From the NCBI RefSeq assembly GCF_000512205.2, contig NZ_CP006644.1, forward strand, positions 3,404,520 to 3,468,519: a DNA stretch of 64,000 nucleotides. The letters run 5' to 3'. Positions within the stretch are counted from its first letter, which is position 1; each line of letters begins with the position of its first letter. Under the pieces are notes generated by a model that was given only the letters and a program-made list of their open reading frames with translations, was not told the DNA's origin and ran no database searches. Below are positions 1-8,994 of this stretch, one piece after another. Both the position numbers and the translations under genes were made by a program. Source of the stretch: Sphingomonas sanxanigenens DSM 19645 = NX02. Its GTDB lineage: Bacteria > Pseudomonadota > Alphaproteobacteria > Sphingomonadales > Sphingomonadaceae.

Positions 1-1
1 A

Positions 2-106
2 CAGCATCTCTTCCTGCGCAGCGCCGCTGCCTACGCCGCTGGCGGCGATTACGGCATCTTCAACGAACCGCGCACCTTCGGCCTCGACGGCACGATCCGC
101 TTCTGA
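2..106 (+). CDS. TonB-dependent receptor, C-terminal fragment
   Basis: Only the last 34 codons lie in the window; the gene starts to the left. The reading frame ends in GTIRF followed by TGA. A C-terminus with alternating hydrophobic residues and a final Phe is the signature of an outer-membrane beta-barrel, and the phrase FNEPRTFGLDGTIRF is typical of the last strand of TonB-dependent receptors. The substrate cannot be inferred from this piece. The next gene starts 20 bases downstream in the same direction. Identity as a TonB receptor is inferred from the barrel tail alone. Confidence 0.75.
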   Translation, partial: QHLFLRSAAAYAAGGDYGIFNEPRTFGLDGTIRF

Positions 107-126
107 TCCTTTGGGAGTTCCTGACC

Positions 127-993
127 ATGCGTAACCTCAAATTCGCCAGCGCGCTCGGTGCGCTCGCCCTCCTCGCCGCCGGCGTCGCGACGAGCCTGCC
201 GGTCGATGCCCGCGCGCCGGCGCAGGCCGCGCCCGCACACCCGCGCCTGCTGCCGCTGGAAGGCGGCCAGAATTTCCGCGATCTCGGCGGCTATCGTACC
301 CGCAACGGCAAGACGGTGCGCTGGGGCGTGCTGTACCGCTCGGGCGCGATGAACGCGCTCACCGCCAACGACTATGCCTATCTGGACAGGATCGGCGTCC
401 GCACGGTCTGCGATTTCCGCAGCACCGCCGAGCGCGATGCGGCGCCGGTGCGCTGGCCGGGCGGTCAGACGCCGACCATATTTGCGGACGATTATGTGCT
501 CGATATGGGCGGCATGGACTTCCGCGCCGCGGCAAGCTGGTCCGCCGAGGATGCAAAGCGCAAGATGGCAGCGCTGTATCCGCACCTGCTCGACCAGTTC
601 AACGGCCAGTATCGCCGTATGTTCGCGCAGCTGCTGGCGGGCAACGTACCGCTCGCCTTCAACTGTTCGGCGGGCAAGGATCGCACCGGCGTCGCCGCCG
701 CGCTGATCCTGACCGCGCTCGATGTGCCGCGCGAAACGGCAATCGCCGATTATCTGCTTTCGAACCGATACTTCGACCCGAAGAAGGCCATGGCGAGCGA
801 CCCATCGACCGCGGCCTGGACGAAGCTGCCGCCGGCGGTGGTGAACGCGTTCATGGGCGTCGACCGTGCCTATATCGAGGCGGTTTTCAAGGTGATCGAC
901 ACGCATCCCGGTGGTGCCAGGGCCTATCTGCGCGACAGGCTCGGGCTGGGCGATGCCGAGTTGAAGCAGCTTCGGGCGCGCTACACCGCCTGA
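127..993 (+). CDS. Secreted tyrosine-protein phosphatase (Y_phosphatase3 type)
   Basis: This 288-residue protein begins with a Sec signal peptide (LGALALLAAGVATSLPVDA), so it should act in the periplasm. The motif NFRDLGGY near residue 50 and the P-loop CSAGKDRTG, with nucleophile Cys180 and Arg186, identify the bacterial tyrosine/lipid phosphatase family (PF13350). Members remove phosphate from phosphotyrosine or phosphoinositides; the substrate here is unknown. A GGGAG ribosome-binding site sits about 10 bases before the ATG. It follows the TonB-receptor tail closely and could be co-transcribed with it. A hairpin terminator follows the gene. Confidence 0.88.
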   Translation: MRNLKFASALGALALLAAGVATSLPVDARAPAQAAPAHPRLLPLEGGQNFRDLGGYRTRNGKTVRWGVLYRSGAMNALTANDYAYLDRIGVRTVCDFRSTAERDAAPVRWPGGQTPTIFADDYVLDMGGMDFRAAASWSAEDAKRKMAALYPHLLDQFNGQYRRMFAQLLAGNVPLAFNCSAGKDRTGVAAALILTALDVPRETAIADYLLSNRYFDPKKAMASDPSTAAWTKLPPAVVNAFMGVDRAYIEAVFKVIDTHPGGARAYLRDRLGLGDAELKQLRARYTA

Positions 994-1002
994 TCCCGTC
1001 TC

Positions 1003-1039
1003 CGGCAGTGCGGGAAGCCAGCCGCTTCCCGCACTGCCG
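1003..1039. terminator. Hairpin between convergent genes
   Basis: A perfect 15-bp inverted repeat (arms 1003-1017 and 1025-1039, 7-base loop) lies between the phosphatase gene and the convergent mlaA gene. Its placement suggests a bidirectional terminator, although no T-tract follows on either strand. Confidence 0.65.
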
Positions 1040-1048
1040 AAGTCCTGC

Positions 1049-1918
1049 TCAGCGCTCGATGGGTTCGGGCGATGGCGTCCGGCCGCGAAGCGCATCGATC
1101 TCCGCCTGCCGGGTGCGGAGGTAGTTCGCGCGAACGGCCGCGTAGGGATCGTCGGCGCCCGCGCGCACGGCCTGGATCGCGCCATCGGCTTCCGCGCGCT
1201 CGTCGAGGAGGCGGAGGGTGGTCGTCGGCAGCACATAGGCCGGGTCGTTGAAGGGGCGCCCCACCGCGACCGGCAGCACCGAGAGATCGCCGATCCGCCC
1301 TACGAGATCGCGAACCGTCGTCGGCCCCATCAGCGGCAAATAGAGATAGGGTCCCGGCTTCACGCCATAATAGCCCAGGGTATAGCCGAAACCGTTGCGC
1401 CGCTGGGGAAGGTTGAACGGGGGCCGCTTCGCCATATCGAAAAGGCCGGCGACGCCGATCGTCGAATTGATCGCGAAACGCCCCAATGTTTCCGCGCTCT
1501 TGCCCGGCTTGAGTTGCAGCAGATAGTTGAGCGCGACGATCGGCTCCTGAAGATTGCCCAGCGCGTTGCGCAGCCCGCTGCGCACGGGAGATGGCACGGT
1601 GCGGCCGTAGGCACGGGCGACAGGCCCCGTAACCGCCTCGTCGACCGACTGAACGATGGCGAAGGATTCGGCATTGAGCCCCTGCAGCGGATCGCCGGCA
1701 GGCGTTCCGGGTCGCGCGGTCACGACGATCGCGCCATCCTGAGGCGGCGGCGGCTCCGCCGCCGCTTCCGGCTCGGCCATCGGCTGCGGATCCGCCCCCT
1801 CCACGGGCACCGCACTCTCCATGATCGGTGGAGATTCGGGGGCCTGGGCGGGGTCGATGACGGGAACGGCCTGCGCCCCGATCAAAGGCATCGCTATGAT
1901 CGAAGCAAGGATACTCAT
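1049..1918 (-). CDS. mlaA: MlaA (VacJ) family protein
   Basis: This 289-residue protein carries the MlaA/VacJ core (roughly residues 75-265): NALGNLQEPIVALNYLLQ, RFAINSTIGVAGLFD and GPYLYLPLMGP. MlaA sits in the outer membrane and passes mislocalised phospholipids to the Mla return pathway. The start is fixed: an in-frame TGA directly precedes the ATG, and a GGAG box sits upstream. The N-terminus is a short hydrophobic signal followed by a Pro/Ala/Glu-rich linker of about 50 residues. Unlike E. coli VacJ it has no lipobox cysteine, so it may not be lipidated. No other mla genes are nearby. Confidence 0.88.
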   Translation of the reverse strand: MSILASIIAMPLIGAQAVPVIDPAQAPESPPIMESAVPVEGADPQPMAEPEAAAEPPPPQDGAIVVTARPGTPAGDPLQGLNAESFAIVQSVDEAVTGPVARAYGRTVPSPVRSGLRNALGNLQEPIVALNYLLQLKPGKSAETLGRFAINSTIGVAGLFDMAKRPPFNLPQRRNGFGYTLGYYGVKPGPYLYLPLMGPTTVRDLVGRIGDLSVLPVAVGRPFNDPAYVLPTTTLRLLDERAEADGAIQAVRAGADDPYAAVRANYLRTRQAEIDALRGRTPSPEPIER

Positions 1919-2152
1919 TCACTCTGTCTCCAGCGCCCCATTCGGCTCGCCATTTTGACTAGAAGTCATGTGCGATGATCGAAATGCCCGATACGGCAAT
2001 AAATCTGCCCATTCCTGCAGATGATCCGGTTTCGATGTTTCACAGGATCGGGCATATTGTCTGTGAAATCAGGCATGGTGCTCCGCCGCGGATGGCGCAT
2101 TCTTCCCTCTCCGCCGGTTCGCCCGCGCAGCAAGAGTGAGCCCCCGTTCGAG

Positions 2153-3031
2153 ATGACGAGAAGCACCATCCTGATCCCCCGCGCCGCGGGCATCGATCGC
2201 GTCCACGCCGCATCGGGCAATGTCTTGCCTGGCATCGCATTGCGTTGGAGCGGGCTGATGCTGGTGGCCGTGAGCTGGATCAGCGGCGCCATCTTCGCTG
2301 CCTATATCATCGCCTTTTTCGGTGGTGCCGCACTGGGCGGTGCCGGGGAGCGGTGGAACGAGTCGCTGCCCGATCTCTATGATGGCCGCGCGCTGGCCAC
2401 GACCGCGGCGATCGGCGCGCATTTCATCGCCGGGGGCGTGCTGTTGCTGCTCGGCCCCATCCAGCTGATCGGCAGCGTCAGGCAGACGATCCCCGCGCTC
2501 CACCGCTGGCTGGGCCGGGTCTATCTCGTCTCCGCCGGGCTGGCGGGGCTCGGCGGGCTGGGCTTCATTGTCGGGCGCGGCACGATCGGCGGCACGCTGA
2601 TGGATGTCGGCTTCGGCATCTATGGCGCGTTGATGGTGCTGTGCGCGGTGATGGCCTATGCCCATGCGCGGGCGCGCAACATCCGGGAACATCGCGGCTG
2701 GGCGATCCGCCTGTTCGCACTGACCGTCGGTTCTTGGCTCTACCGGATGGAATATGGCGCCTGGTTCCTGCTGACCGGCGGTGCCGGCATCGGTGACAGC
2801 TTCACCGGCTGGTTCGACGCGATCATGATGTTCTTCTTCTATATCCCCAACCTGATCGTGGCCGAGCTGTTCATCCGCAGCCGCCCGCAGGATCGCGGCA
2901 CGGCGGCCGGCCTCGGCACGACGGCGGTGCTGCTGCTGGCCAGCACCTTCATCGTCTTCGCGACATGGACCTTCACCATGCGCAACTGGGGACCGCGGAT
3001 GATCAGCGGTATCGCCGAAGCGTCGCGATAG
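2153..3031 (+). CDS. DUF2306 family membrane protein
   Basis: The encoded protein has about 292 residues and six to seven predicted membrane helices. The histidine-containing segments HFIAGG, LHRWLGRVYL and EHRGWAIRLFAL are those of the DUF2306 family of predicted multi-helix membrane proteins, whose function is unknown. The start is taken at the ATG at 2153; an upstream in-frame start at 2021 would add a basic, non-membrane leader that looks non-coding. It is divergent from mlaA, with about 230 bases of intergenic DNA between them. Confidence 0.75.
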   Translation: MTRSTILIPRAAGIDRVHAASGNVLPGIALRWSGLMLVAVSWISGAIFAAYIIAFFGGAALGGAGERWNESLPDLYDGRALATTAAIGAHFIAGGVLLLLGPIQLIGSVRQTIPALHRWLGRVYLVSAGLAGLGGLGFIVGRGTIGGTLMDVGFGIYGALMVLCAVMAYAHARARNIREHRGWAIRLFALTVGSWLYRMEYGAWFLLTGGAGIGDSFTGWFDAIMMFFFYIPNLIVAELFIRSRPQDRGTAAGLGTTAVLLLASTFIVFATWTFTMRNWGPRMISGIAEASR

Positions 3032-3148
3032 GCCCGCCGCGGGCCGGCGCATCCCGCGCCCGAGCAACGGAACCGGACTTTCAGCGCCGGCGTGGCGACG
3101 ATCGCACGCGCCTGCGCGCCCTCATGAAACGATCATCGGAGTAAGCGT

Positions 3149-4771
3149 ATGGATTGGGCGGACGGCTATTTCACCGAACTCGAATATGTTCACGGCTATT
3201 ATCGCGAACTGAACCCCGCGATGCTGCGCATCGCCTGCCTCGCCGCCGGCATCCAGCCCCCGCCGGCCGCGAACCCGGTGTATCTCGAACTCGGCTTCGG
3301 CCAGGGCGTCTCGATCAACATGCACGCCGCCGCTTCCGATGGCGATTACTGGGGCACCGACTTCAATCCCGCGCAGGCGGCGCATGCCGCCATGCTGTCC
3401 GCCGCGTCGGGCGCGCGCGCCTCGTTGTTCGACGAATCCTTCGAGGAATTCGCGGCGCGCGACGATCTGCCCGTGTTCGACATCATCGCGCTGCATGGCA
3501 TCTGGAGCTGGATCTCTGAGAAGAACCGCGGCTTCATCCTCGAGATCATCCGCAAGAATCTCCGCGCCGGCGGCATCGTCTATATCAGCTACAACTGCTT
3601 TCCCGGCTGGGCGGCGCCAATGCCGATCCGCCACCTGATGTCGCAACACATGGCATTGGCCGGATCCGACCACCTCGGCCCCGCGGCCAAGATCAACGAC
3701 GCGTTGAGCTATGTCCAGAAGATCGCCGGATCGGGCGCCTTCTATTTCGCGGCCAATCCGGCGATCGCCGCGCACATCCAGCAGATGAACGGCCACAGCC
3801 GCAATTATCTGGCACATGAATATTTCAACCGCGACTGGAACATCATGCATTTCTCGCAGGTCGCGACCTGCCTCCAGGGCGCGAAGCTGGGTTATGCCGG
3901 ATCGGCGCGGCTGCTCGATCATATCGACGAGTACAACATGGTGCCCTCGGCGCAGAAACTGCTCGCCGAGGTGACGCATCCGATGCTGCGCCAGACGGTG
4001 CGCGACTATATCGTCAACCAGCAGTTCCGCATGGACATCTTCACCCGCGGCGCCCGCCGGCTGATCGGTCTGGAAATCCGCCACGGCTGGTATCAGGAGC
4101 GGTTCACGCTGATCGTTCCCGCCGCGACGATATCGATGACGCACAAGACGTCGACGGGCGAACTGACGCTCGACGAGAAAATCTATGGCCCGCTGATCGA
4201 ATGCCTTGCCGAAGGCAATTATGCCGCCAAGACCGTCGAGGAGATTTGCGACGCGCGCCGCCTGGCCGCATTCGACATTCGCGAGATCGTGAGTGCGCTG
4301 CTGATGATGACCGGCCTGGGTTATGCCCAGCCGGCGCAGGCACCGGACGCCGACCGGCGGAATCGCTGCCGCGCGCTCAACCTGCACCTGTGCCAGCGCT
4401 CGCTGTCGAGCGGCGAGATTTCGACATTGGCCTCACCCATCCTCGGCGGCGGCAAGACCGTGGCGCAGGAGCATCAGATGGTGATCCTGGCGATGCTCGC
4501 CGGCATGGCCGATCCGCTCGACCAGGCGATCTATCTCAACAGCATCTTCGCGGAGAATGGCGGCAATCTGAACCGCGAGGGCAAACCCGTCAGGATCGGC
4601 GACGAGGCGATCGGCCAGTTCAAGGCGATCGCCGAAAAGTTCAGGAACGACGGCCATGTCCAGCTGCTTTCGGCGCTCGGCGTGCTTCCCGAAACACGGG
4701 AAAAACAAGCTCATGGATTGACTTTCGGCGCCAGTCGGTTGCTGACAGACTCTCCCGCCGTTCGGCTCTGA
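3149..4771 (+). CDS. Class I methyltransferase with methyltransferase regulatory domain
   Basis: This 540-residue protein has a SAM-binding Rossmann fold in its first 180 residues (motif I is LELGFGQG near residue 47; FDIIALHGIWSW precedes the strand-5 region). A middle section of the type called methyltransferase regulatory domain (PF10119) follows, then a C-terminal part. Proteins of this architecture are widespread in proteobacteria; their methyl acceptor is not established. A GGAG box stands before the ATG. A second, unrelated SAM methyltransferase begins 34 bases after the stop codon, so the two may form an operon. Confidence 0.82.
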   Translation: MDWADGYFTELEYVHGYYRELNPAMLRIACLAAGIQPPPAANPVYLELGFGQGVSINMHAAASDGDYWGTDFNPAQAAHAAMLSAASGARASLFDESFEEFAARDDLPVFDIIALHGIWSWISEKNRGFILEIIRKNLRAGGIVYISYNCFPGWAAPMPIRHLMSQHMALAGSDHLGPAAKINDALSYVQKIAGSGAFYFAANPAIAAHIQQMNGHSRNYLAHEYFNRDWNIMHFSQVATCLQGAKLGYAGSARLLDHIDEYNMVPSAQKLLAEVTHPMLRQTVRDYIVNQQFRMDIFTRGARRLIGLEIRHGWYQERFTLIVPAATISMTHKTSTGELTLDEKIYGPLIECLAEGNYAAKTVEEICDARRLAAFDIREIVSALLMMTGLGYAQPAQAPDADRRNRCRALNLHLCQRSLSSGEISTLASPILGGGKTVAQEHQMVILAMLAGMADPLDQAIYLNSIFAENGGNLNREGKPVRIGDEAIGQFKAIAEKFRNDGHVQLLSALGVLPETREKQAHGLTFGASRLLTDSPAVRL

Positions 4772-4805
4772 CACCATGCCACGCCCCGCTTCGAGACCCC
4801 TTTCC

Positions 4806-5381
4806 ATGAATCGACAACCCGTCGCCGAGACGTTCGGCTTTTTCCGGGCCTGGCTGCGGAACCCGCTCGGCGTCGCGGCCATTGCCCCATCCGGCAATGT
4901 CCTCGCCGAACTCATCACCTCACGCATCTCGCCCGAAACCGGGCCGGTCATCGAACTCGGCCCCGGCACCGGCGTGTTCACCCGTGCGCTGATGGCCAGG
5001 GGCGTGCGGCAGGAGGATCTCGCGCTCATCGAGTTCGAAGCGCACTTCGCAACGGCGCTCACCATCCGCTATCCGAATGCGCGCACGCTCAGGATGGACG
5101 CGGCCCGGCTGCACATGGTCGAACTGTTCGGCGGCCGGAAAGCCGGCGCGGTGGTCAGCGGCCTGCCGCTGCTGTCGATGCCGGCGCGCAAGGTGATCGC
5201 GATCGTGGCGGCGGCATTCAGCAAGCTGACGCCGGATGGCGCGCTCTACCAGTTCACCTACGGCCCGCGCTGCCCGGTGCCGGCGCTGTTGCTCGACCGC
5301 CTCGACCTGCGCGCGCAACGGATCGGCGGCACGCTGGCGAACCTGCCGCCGGCTTCGGTTTATCGGATCGATCGGCGATAG
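4806..5381 (+). CDS. SAM-dependent methyltransferase, phospholipid N-methyltransferase-like
   Basis: A protein of about 191 residues with SAM motif I VIELGPGTGVFTRAL and the segment GAVVSGLPLLSMP, where PmtA-like and rRNA adenine methyltransferases bind their target. The opening (FFRAWLRNPLGVAAIAPSG) matches the phospholipid methyltransferase-like group. It may methylate phosphatidylethanolamine, but the family is not well separated from other small methyltransferases, so the substrate is open. The ATG at 4806 is chosen because homologues start a few residues before FFRAW; the in-frame ATG at 4776 is the alternative. It ends against a strong convergent hairpin. Confidence 0.75.
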   Translation: MNRQPVAETFGFFRAWLRNPLGVAAIAPSGNVLAELITSRISPETGPVIELGPGTGVFTRALMARGVRQEDLALIEFEAHFATALTIRYPNARTLRMDAARLHMVELFGGRKAGAVVSGLPLLSMPARKVIAIVAAAFSKLTPDGALYQFTYGPRCPVPALLLDRLDLRAQRIGGTLANLPPASVYRIDRR

Positions 5382-5390
5382 AGGGTAACG

Positions 5391-5427
5391 GATGTCCTCC
5401 CCGGCGCGCAGCGCCGGGGAGGACATC
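5391..5427. terminator. 17-bp perfect inverted repeat between convergent genes
   Basis: Arms 5391-5407 and 5411-5427 are exact reverse complements with a 3-base loop (gca). The repeat sits between the methyltransferase gene (ends 5381) and the molybdoenzyme gene (ends 5434), which suits a shared bidirectional terminator. Its TCCTCCCCGGCGC arm is of the GC-rich palindrome type found elsewhere in the window. Confidence 0.7.
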
Positions 5428-5433
5428 AGCCGC

Positions 5434-7596
5434 CTACCCTCCCAGAAACGGCAGCCGACGCGTCGGAACGCCCGTCAATGTCAGCATGGCATTCGCCACC
5501 GCCGGCGCAATCGGCGGGACGCCCGGTTCGCCCATGCCGCTGGGCCGGTTGGTGGAGGGCAGGATGTGCGTCTCGACCGTCGGCATCTCATTCATCCGCA
5601 GCACGCGATAGCGGTCGAAGTTCGTCTCCTGGACGATGCCGTCCTTCAACGTCACCGCGCCGTGGAGCGCCGCCGAGAGGCCGAAGCCGATCCCGCCCTC
5701 CATCTGCGCCCGGATCTGGTCGGGCGCGATGGCGATGCCGCAGTCGACGACGCCGGTCACCCGGCGGACGATCGGGCGCCCGTTCTCGATCCTGACCTCG
5801 GCGACCTGGCCGACCACCGTGCCGAAGGCTTCGTGGACCGCGATGCCCTGCGCCCAGCCGGGCTCCAGCGGCTTGCCCCAGCCCGCCGCGCGACACAGCG
5901 CATCGAGCACCGCGAGCCGCCGCGTCGCACCCGCCTTGCGGTAGAGCGCGCGGCGATAGTCCGCGGGATCGCGGCCGGCCCGACGGGCAAGCTGGTCGGC
6001 GATATGCTCCATCACCATGCCGTTGTAGGAATGCCCGACCGATCGCCAGAAGCTGACCGGCACCGGATAGTCCGGCGTGAAGAGCTTGCAGTCGACCAGC
6101 AACGCGGAGGCGAAATAGGGCGAATCCTTGACGCCCTCCGCGGCGATGTCATTGCCGATGGGCAGCAGCGACTGCGCCACCACGTGCTGCCGCCAGCGCG
6201 CAGGGAAGCCATCCGGCCCGAGTTCGATCCATGCGCGATGGTGCGCCATCGGCCGGAAGCAGCCCGCCGCCATCTCATCCTCGCGCGTCCACATCAGCTT
6301 GACCGGACGGCCGTCGACGCGCTTGGCGACGCGCAGGCATTCGACGAGATAGTCCGAGGTCATGAGCCCACGCCGGCCGAAGGATCCGCCGGCGGGCAGC
6401 ACCTCGATATCGACCTTGCCGGGAAGGGTCAGCACCACGCGGGCAGCCTGGATCTGATCAACCGTCGGCAGCTGGCTGGCGGAAATGATCCTGACATCCC
6501 AGCCCTTCACCTGCGCGACGCAGTTCATCGTCTCCATGGGCGCGTGGGCGAGATAGGGGAAGTCCATCGCGAATTCGATCGCATCGCCGCCGAACGCCGC
6601 GTCGGGATCGTCGCCCTTGCTCTGGAAGCTGCGTGGTTCGAGGTCGGTGCGGCCGGCGCCGGCGTCGTGATAATGGCGGACCAGTTCGTCCGACGAGCGC
6701 ATCTCGGCTTCGCTGTCGTCCCAGTGGATGCGTAGCGCCTCGCGGCCGCGGTGTGCGGCGATCATGGTCTCGGCGACCACCGCCACGCCGGTCTCGATCG
6801 CGAAGACGTCGACGACGCCCTTGATCCTGCGGGCGTCCGTGGCGTCGAAGCGCGCCAGCTTGCCGCCGAAGCGCGGGCTGTGCGCGACCAGCGCGGTCAG
6901 CATGCCCGGCAGCTGGACATCCTGCACATAGATCTGCGCGCCGCGGCTCTTGGCTGCGCTGTCCTTGCGCCGCACGCGGTCTGTACCGATCAGCCGATAC
7001 GCCTCCGGCCGCTTGAGCACGGGCTCTTCGGGCGGCGTCTGGCGCGCGGCTTCGGCGAGCAGTTCGGCGAAGCTGGCCGCGCGCCGCGAGGGCGGATGCA
7101 TCACCACCCCATCGCGCACGGCGATCGCTGCGGGCGGGACGTTCCACCGCGCCGCGGCAGCGGCGACGAACATCGCCCGCGCGGCGGCGCCCGCCTGGCG
7201 GAGCGTATCCCAATTGCCCGCCACCGACCCCGATCCGGCCGTCAGCTGCACGCCATAGACGCGGAAATTGCCACGGGCATCGACCACCCGCACCCGATCC
7301 CAATTGGCGTCGAGCTCCTCCGCCACCATCGCGGCGAGGCCGGCATGGATGCCCTGCCCCATTTCATGCTGCTTGTTGACGACCGTGACCCAACCATCCT
7401 GCGCGATGCGGATGAACGGGCCGAAGACGCTCGGCTCGGGATCGCTGCCGCCGCCCTGCAGGATCGCGCCGGCGACCTGCATCGGATGCGTCGCGGCATA
7501 GCCGACGACAAGCGCGCCGCCGACGAGGGTGCCTCCCAGGATCATCCGGCGGCGTGTCATCCGGAAGCCGGGCTTGGCGATGGTGGATTCGGTCAC
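5434..7596 (-). CDS. Molybdopterin-binding subunit, isoquinoline 1-oxidoreductase beta type
   Basis: This 720-residue protein belongs to the xanthine dehydrogenase superfamily, IorB/aldehyde dehydrogenase group. It has a twin-arginine signal (MTRRRMILGGTLVGGALVVGY), so it is exported folded with its Mo cofactor. The C-terminal GMGEPGVPPIAPAVANA carries the conserved catalytic Glu of the family; KQHEMGQGIHAGLAAMVAEE and GGSFGRRG are cofactor-binding segments. It would hydroxylate an N-heterocycle or oxidise an aldehyde; the substrate is unknown. It is the last gene of a leftward operon with a 2Fe-2S subunit and a di-haem cytochrome, 28 bases after the cytochrome. No cofactor-insertion chaperone (XdhC/MocA type) is adjacent. 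Confidence 0.88.
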   Translation of the reverse strand: MTESTIAKPGFRMTRRRMILGGTLVGGALVVGYAATHPMQVAGAILQGGGSDPEPSVFGPFIRIAQDGWVTVVNKQHEMGQGIHAGLAAMVAEELDANWDRVRVVDARGNFRVYGVQLTAGSGSVAGNWDTLRQAGAAARAMFVAAAAARWNVPPAAIAVRDGVVMHPPSRRAASFAELLAEAARQTPPEEPVLKRPEAYRLIGTDRVRRKDSAAKSRGAQIYVQDVQLPGMLTALVAHSPRFGGKLARFDATDARRIKGVVDVFAIETGVAVVAETMIAAHRGREALRIHWDDSEAEMRSSDELVRHYHDAGAGRTDLEPRSFQSKGDDPDAAFGGDAIEFAMDFPYLAHAPMETMNCVAQVKGWDVRIISASQLPTVDQIQAARVVLTLPGKVDIEVLPAGGSFGRRGLMTSDYLVECLRVAKRVDGRPVKLMWTREDEMAAGCFRPMAHHRAWIELGPDGFPARWRQHVVAQSLLPIGNDIAAEGVKDSPYFASALLVDCKLFTPDYPVPVSFWRSVGHSYNGMVMEHIADQLARRAGRDPADYRRALYRKAGATRRLAVLDALCRAAGWGKPLEPGWAQGIAVHEAFGTVVGQVAEVRIENGRPIVRRVTGVVDCGIAIAPDQIRAQMEGGIGFGLSAALHGAVTLKDGIVQETNFDRYRVLRMNEMPTVETHILPSTNRPSGMGEPGVPPIAPAVANAMLTLTGVPTRRLPFLGG

Positions 7597-7624
7597 AGGC
7601 GGTCTCGCGCAAGGGAGGGAGGGG

Positions 7625-8293
7625 TCATGCTGGGCACCGCGCGCCGGTTTCGAGCCACGCCGCGATCAGCGCGCCGAATTCGGCCTGCGTGCCGGGCGCC
7701 GGGGTGCGGCTGCCGCCAGGATGCCAGGCCCAGCCGACCAGTTCGTCCTCGGCCATGTGGTGGAGCAGGGTCTCGCGGCCCATATGCGCCCGCGCCGGAT
7801 CGAGCAGCTGCCGGCAGATCTCGCCCAGCGACTTGCCCTGCCAGGCCATCTCGATCGGCGCGAGCTGCCATTTGGGATTGCCCGGCACGCCCGCGGGGTC
7901 GAAGTTCGCCGCGCGATGGCAGGTCGAACAGCGCAGCGTCGACGCGCCGCCATCGGCGCCGCGCACCACCCAGGGCGAATGCGGCCGCATCGTGTCGGTC
8001 TGGGTCGGGCTGTCGGTGCGCGGATGGCAGTTCAGGCAGCGCGGGTGGCGGATCACGCGGCCGGCTTCCTCGAACAGCGCGACCGATCGCGCCGCCGGAT
8101 CGGCGATGGCGGCGAAATCGGCGACCGGGCGCAGGTGCACGCTGCGCGCCCCGATCCGGGCGGCCGGCAGCGGCGCGCTCGCGGGCATCTCCCGCGGCCA
8201 CAGCGCGATGGCGAGGGACAGGATGCCGATGGCGATCAGCACGGCGAGGATGGCGAGGCAGCCGAAGCGCCGGCGCCGGCGTCGGGTGGTCAT
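7625..8293 (-). CDS. Membrane-anchored di-haem cytochrome c
   Basis: The 222-residue protein opens with a basic stretch and one hydrophobic helix (CLAILAVLIAIGILSLAIALW), an uncleaved anchor. It carries two haem-binding CXXCH sites, CLNCH and CSTCH. It sits between the 2Fe-2S and molybdopterin subunit genes and overlaps the former by 4 bases (ATGA), so the three are translationally linked. The natural inference is that it carries electrons from the exported molybdoenzyme to the respiratory chain. The soluble part faces the periplasm. Confidence 0.82.
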   Translation of the reverse strand: MTTRRRRRRFGCLAILAVLIAIGILSLAIALWPREMPASAPLPAARIGARSVHLRPVADFAAIADPAARSVALFEEAGRVIRHPRCLNCHPRTDSPTQTDTMRPHSPWVVRGADGGASTLRCSTCHRAANFDPAGVPGNPKWQLAPIEMAWQGKSLGEICRQLLDPARAHMGRETLLHHMAEDELVGWAWHPGGSRTPAPGTQAEFGALIAAWLETGARCPA

Positions 8294-8763
8294 GCGCGCG
8301 CTTGCCCGTCGAGCGCCGCGGCGACGTCATGGATCGCCGCGCGGATACGGTGGTAGGTGGCGCAGCGGCAGATATTGCCGCTCATCGCCAGATCGATGTC
8401 GCCGTCGCCCGGCGCGGGAACGGTCCGCAGCAAGGCGATCGCGCTCATGATCTGGCCGGATTGGCAGAAGCCGCACTGCGGCACGTCACGCGCGATCCAG
8501 GCGTCGCGGACGGCATCGGCCTGCGCGCCGGCGACCGCCTCGATCGTAACCACCTTCGCGCTGCCGACCGCCTCTAGCGGCACCGAACAGGCGCGCACCG
8601 GCTGTCCATCGAGATGCACGGTGCACGCGCCGCACTGCGCGACCCCGCAGCCATATTTGGTGCCCGTCAGCCGCAGCGTATCGCGCAGGATCCACAGCAG
8701 GGGCGTCTGCCCGTCCTCATCGATGCGATGCATCCGGTCATTGACTGAGAGATCATAAGCCAT
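8290..8763 (-). CDS. (2Fe-2S)-binding subunit, isoquinoline 1-oxidoreductase alpha type
   Basis: This 157-residue protein has both 2Fe-2S clusters of the family: the ferredoxin-type CGVAQCGAC near residue 45 and the C-terminal helical-domain set CGFCQSGQ plus CRCATYHRI. Members pass electrons between the molybdenum centre and the acceptor. It is the first gene of the leftward operon. The ATG at 8763 (MAYDLSVND) is preferred over an in-frame TTG two codons upstream. It has no signal of its own and probably rides with the Tat-exported large subunit. Confidence 0.88.
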   Translation of the reverse strand: MAYDLSVNDRMHRIDEDGQTPLLWILRDTLRLTGTKYGCGVAQCGACTVHLDGQPVRACSVPLEAVGSAKVVTIEAVAGAQADAVRDAWIARDVPQCGFCQSGQIMSAIALLRTVPAPGDGDIDLAMSGNICRCATYHRIRAAIHDVAAALDGQARA

Positions 8764-8994
8764 GGCCAAGGATTACGCCGGACCGCGACGCGGGCGAACG
8801 CCGGATCCTTCAGAAAAATTGCCCGATGCTGCGACGTTATCGCCCGCCTGCCATGGAGGATCGGGCATGAATCTCGTGGAACCCGGCATTCATCGCCCGC
8901 CGCGGCCGGCATAGCTTCGGTCCCAGTCGGCAACAGTCCGCCGCGACGCTGGCCGGCGCCCGCTCCCCCCAACTCCGGCAAGGACCGAACCATC

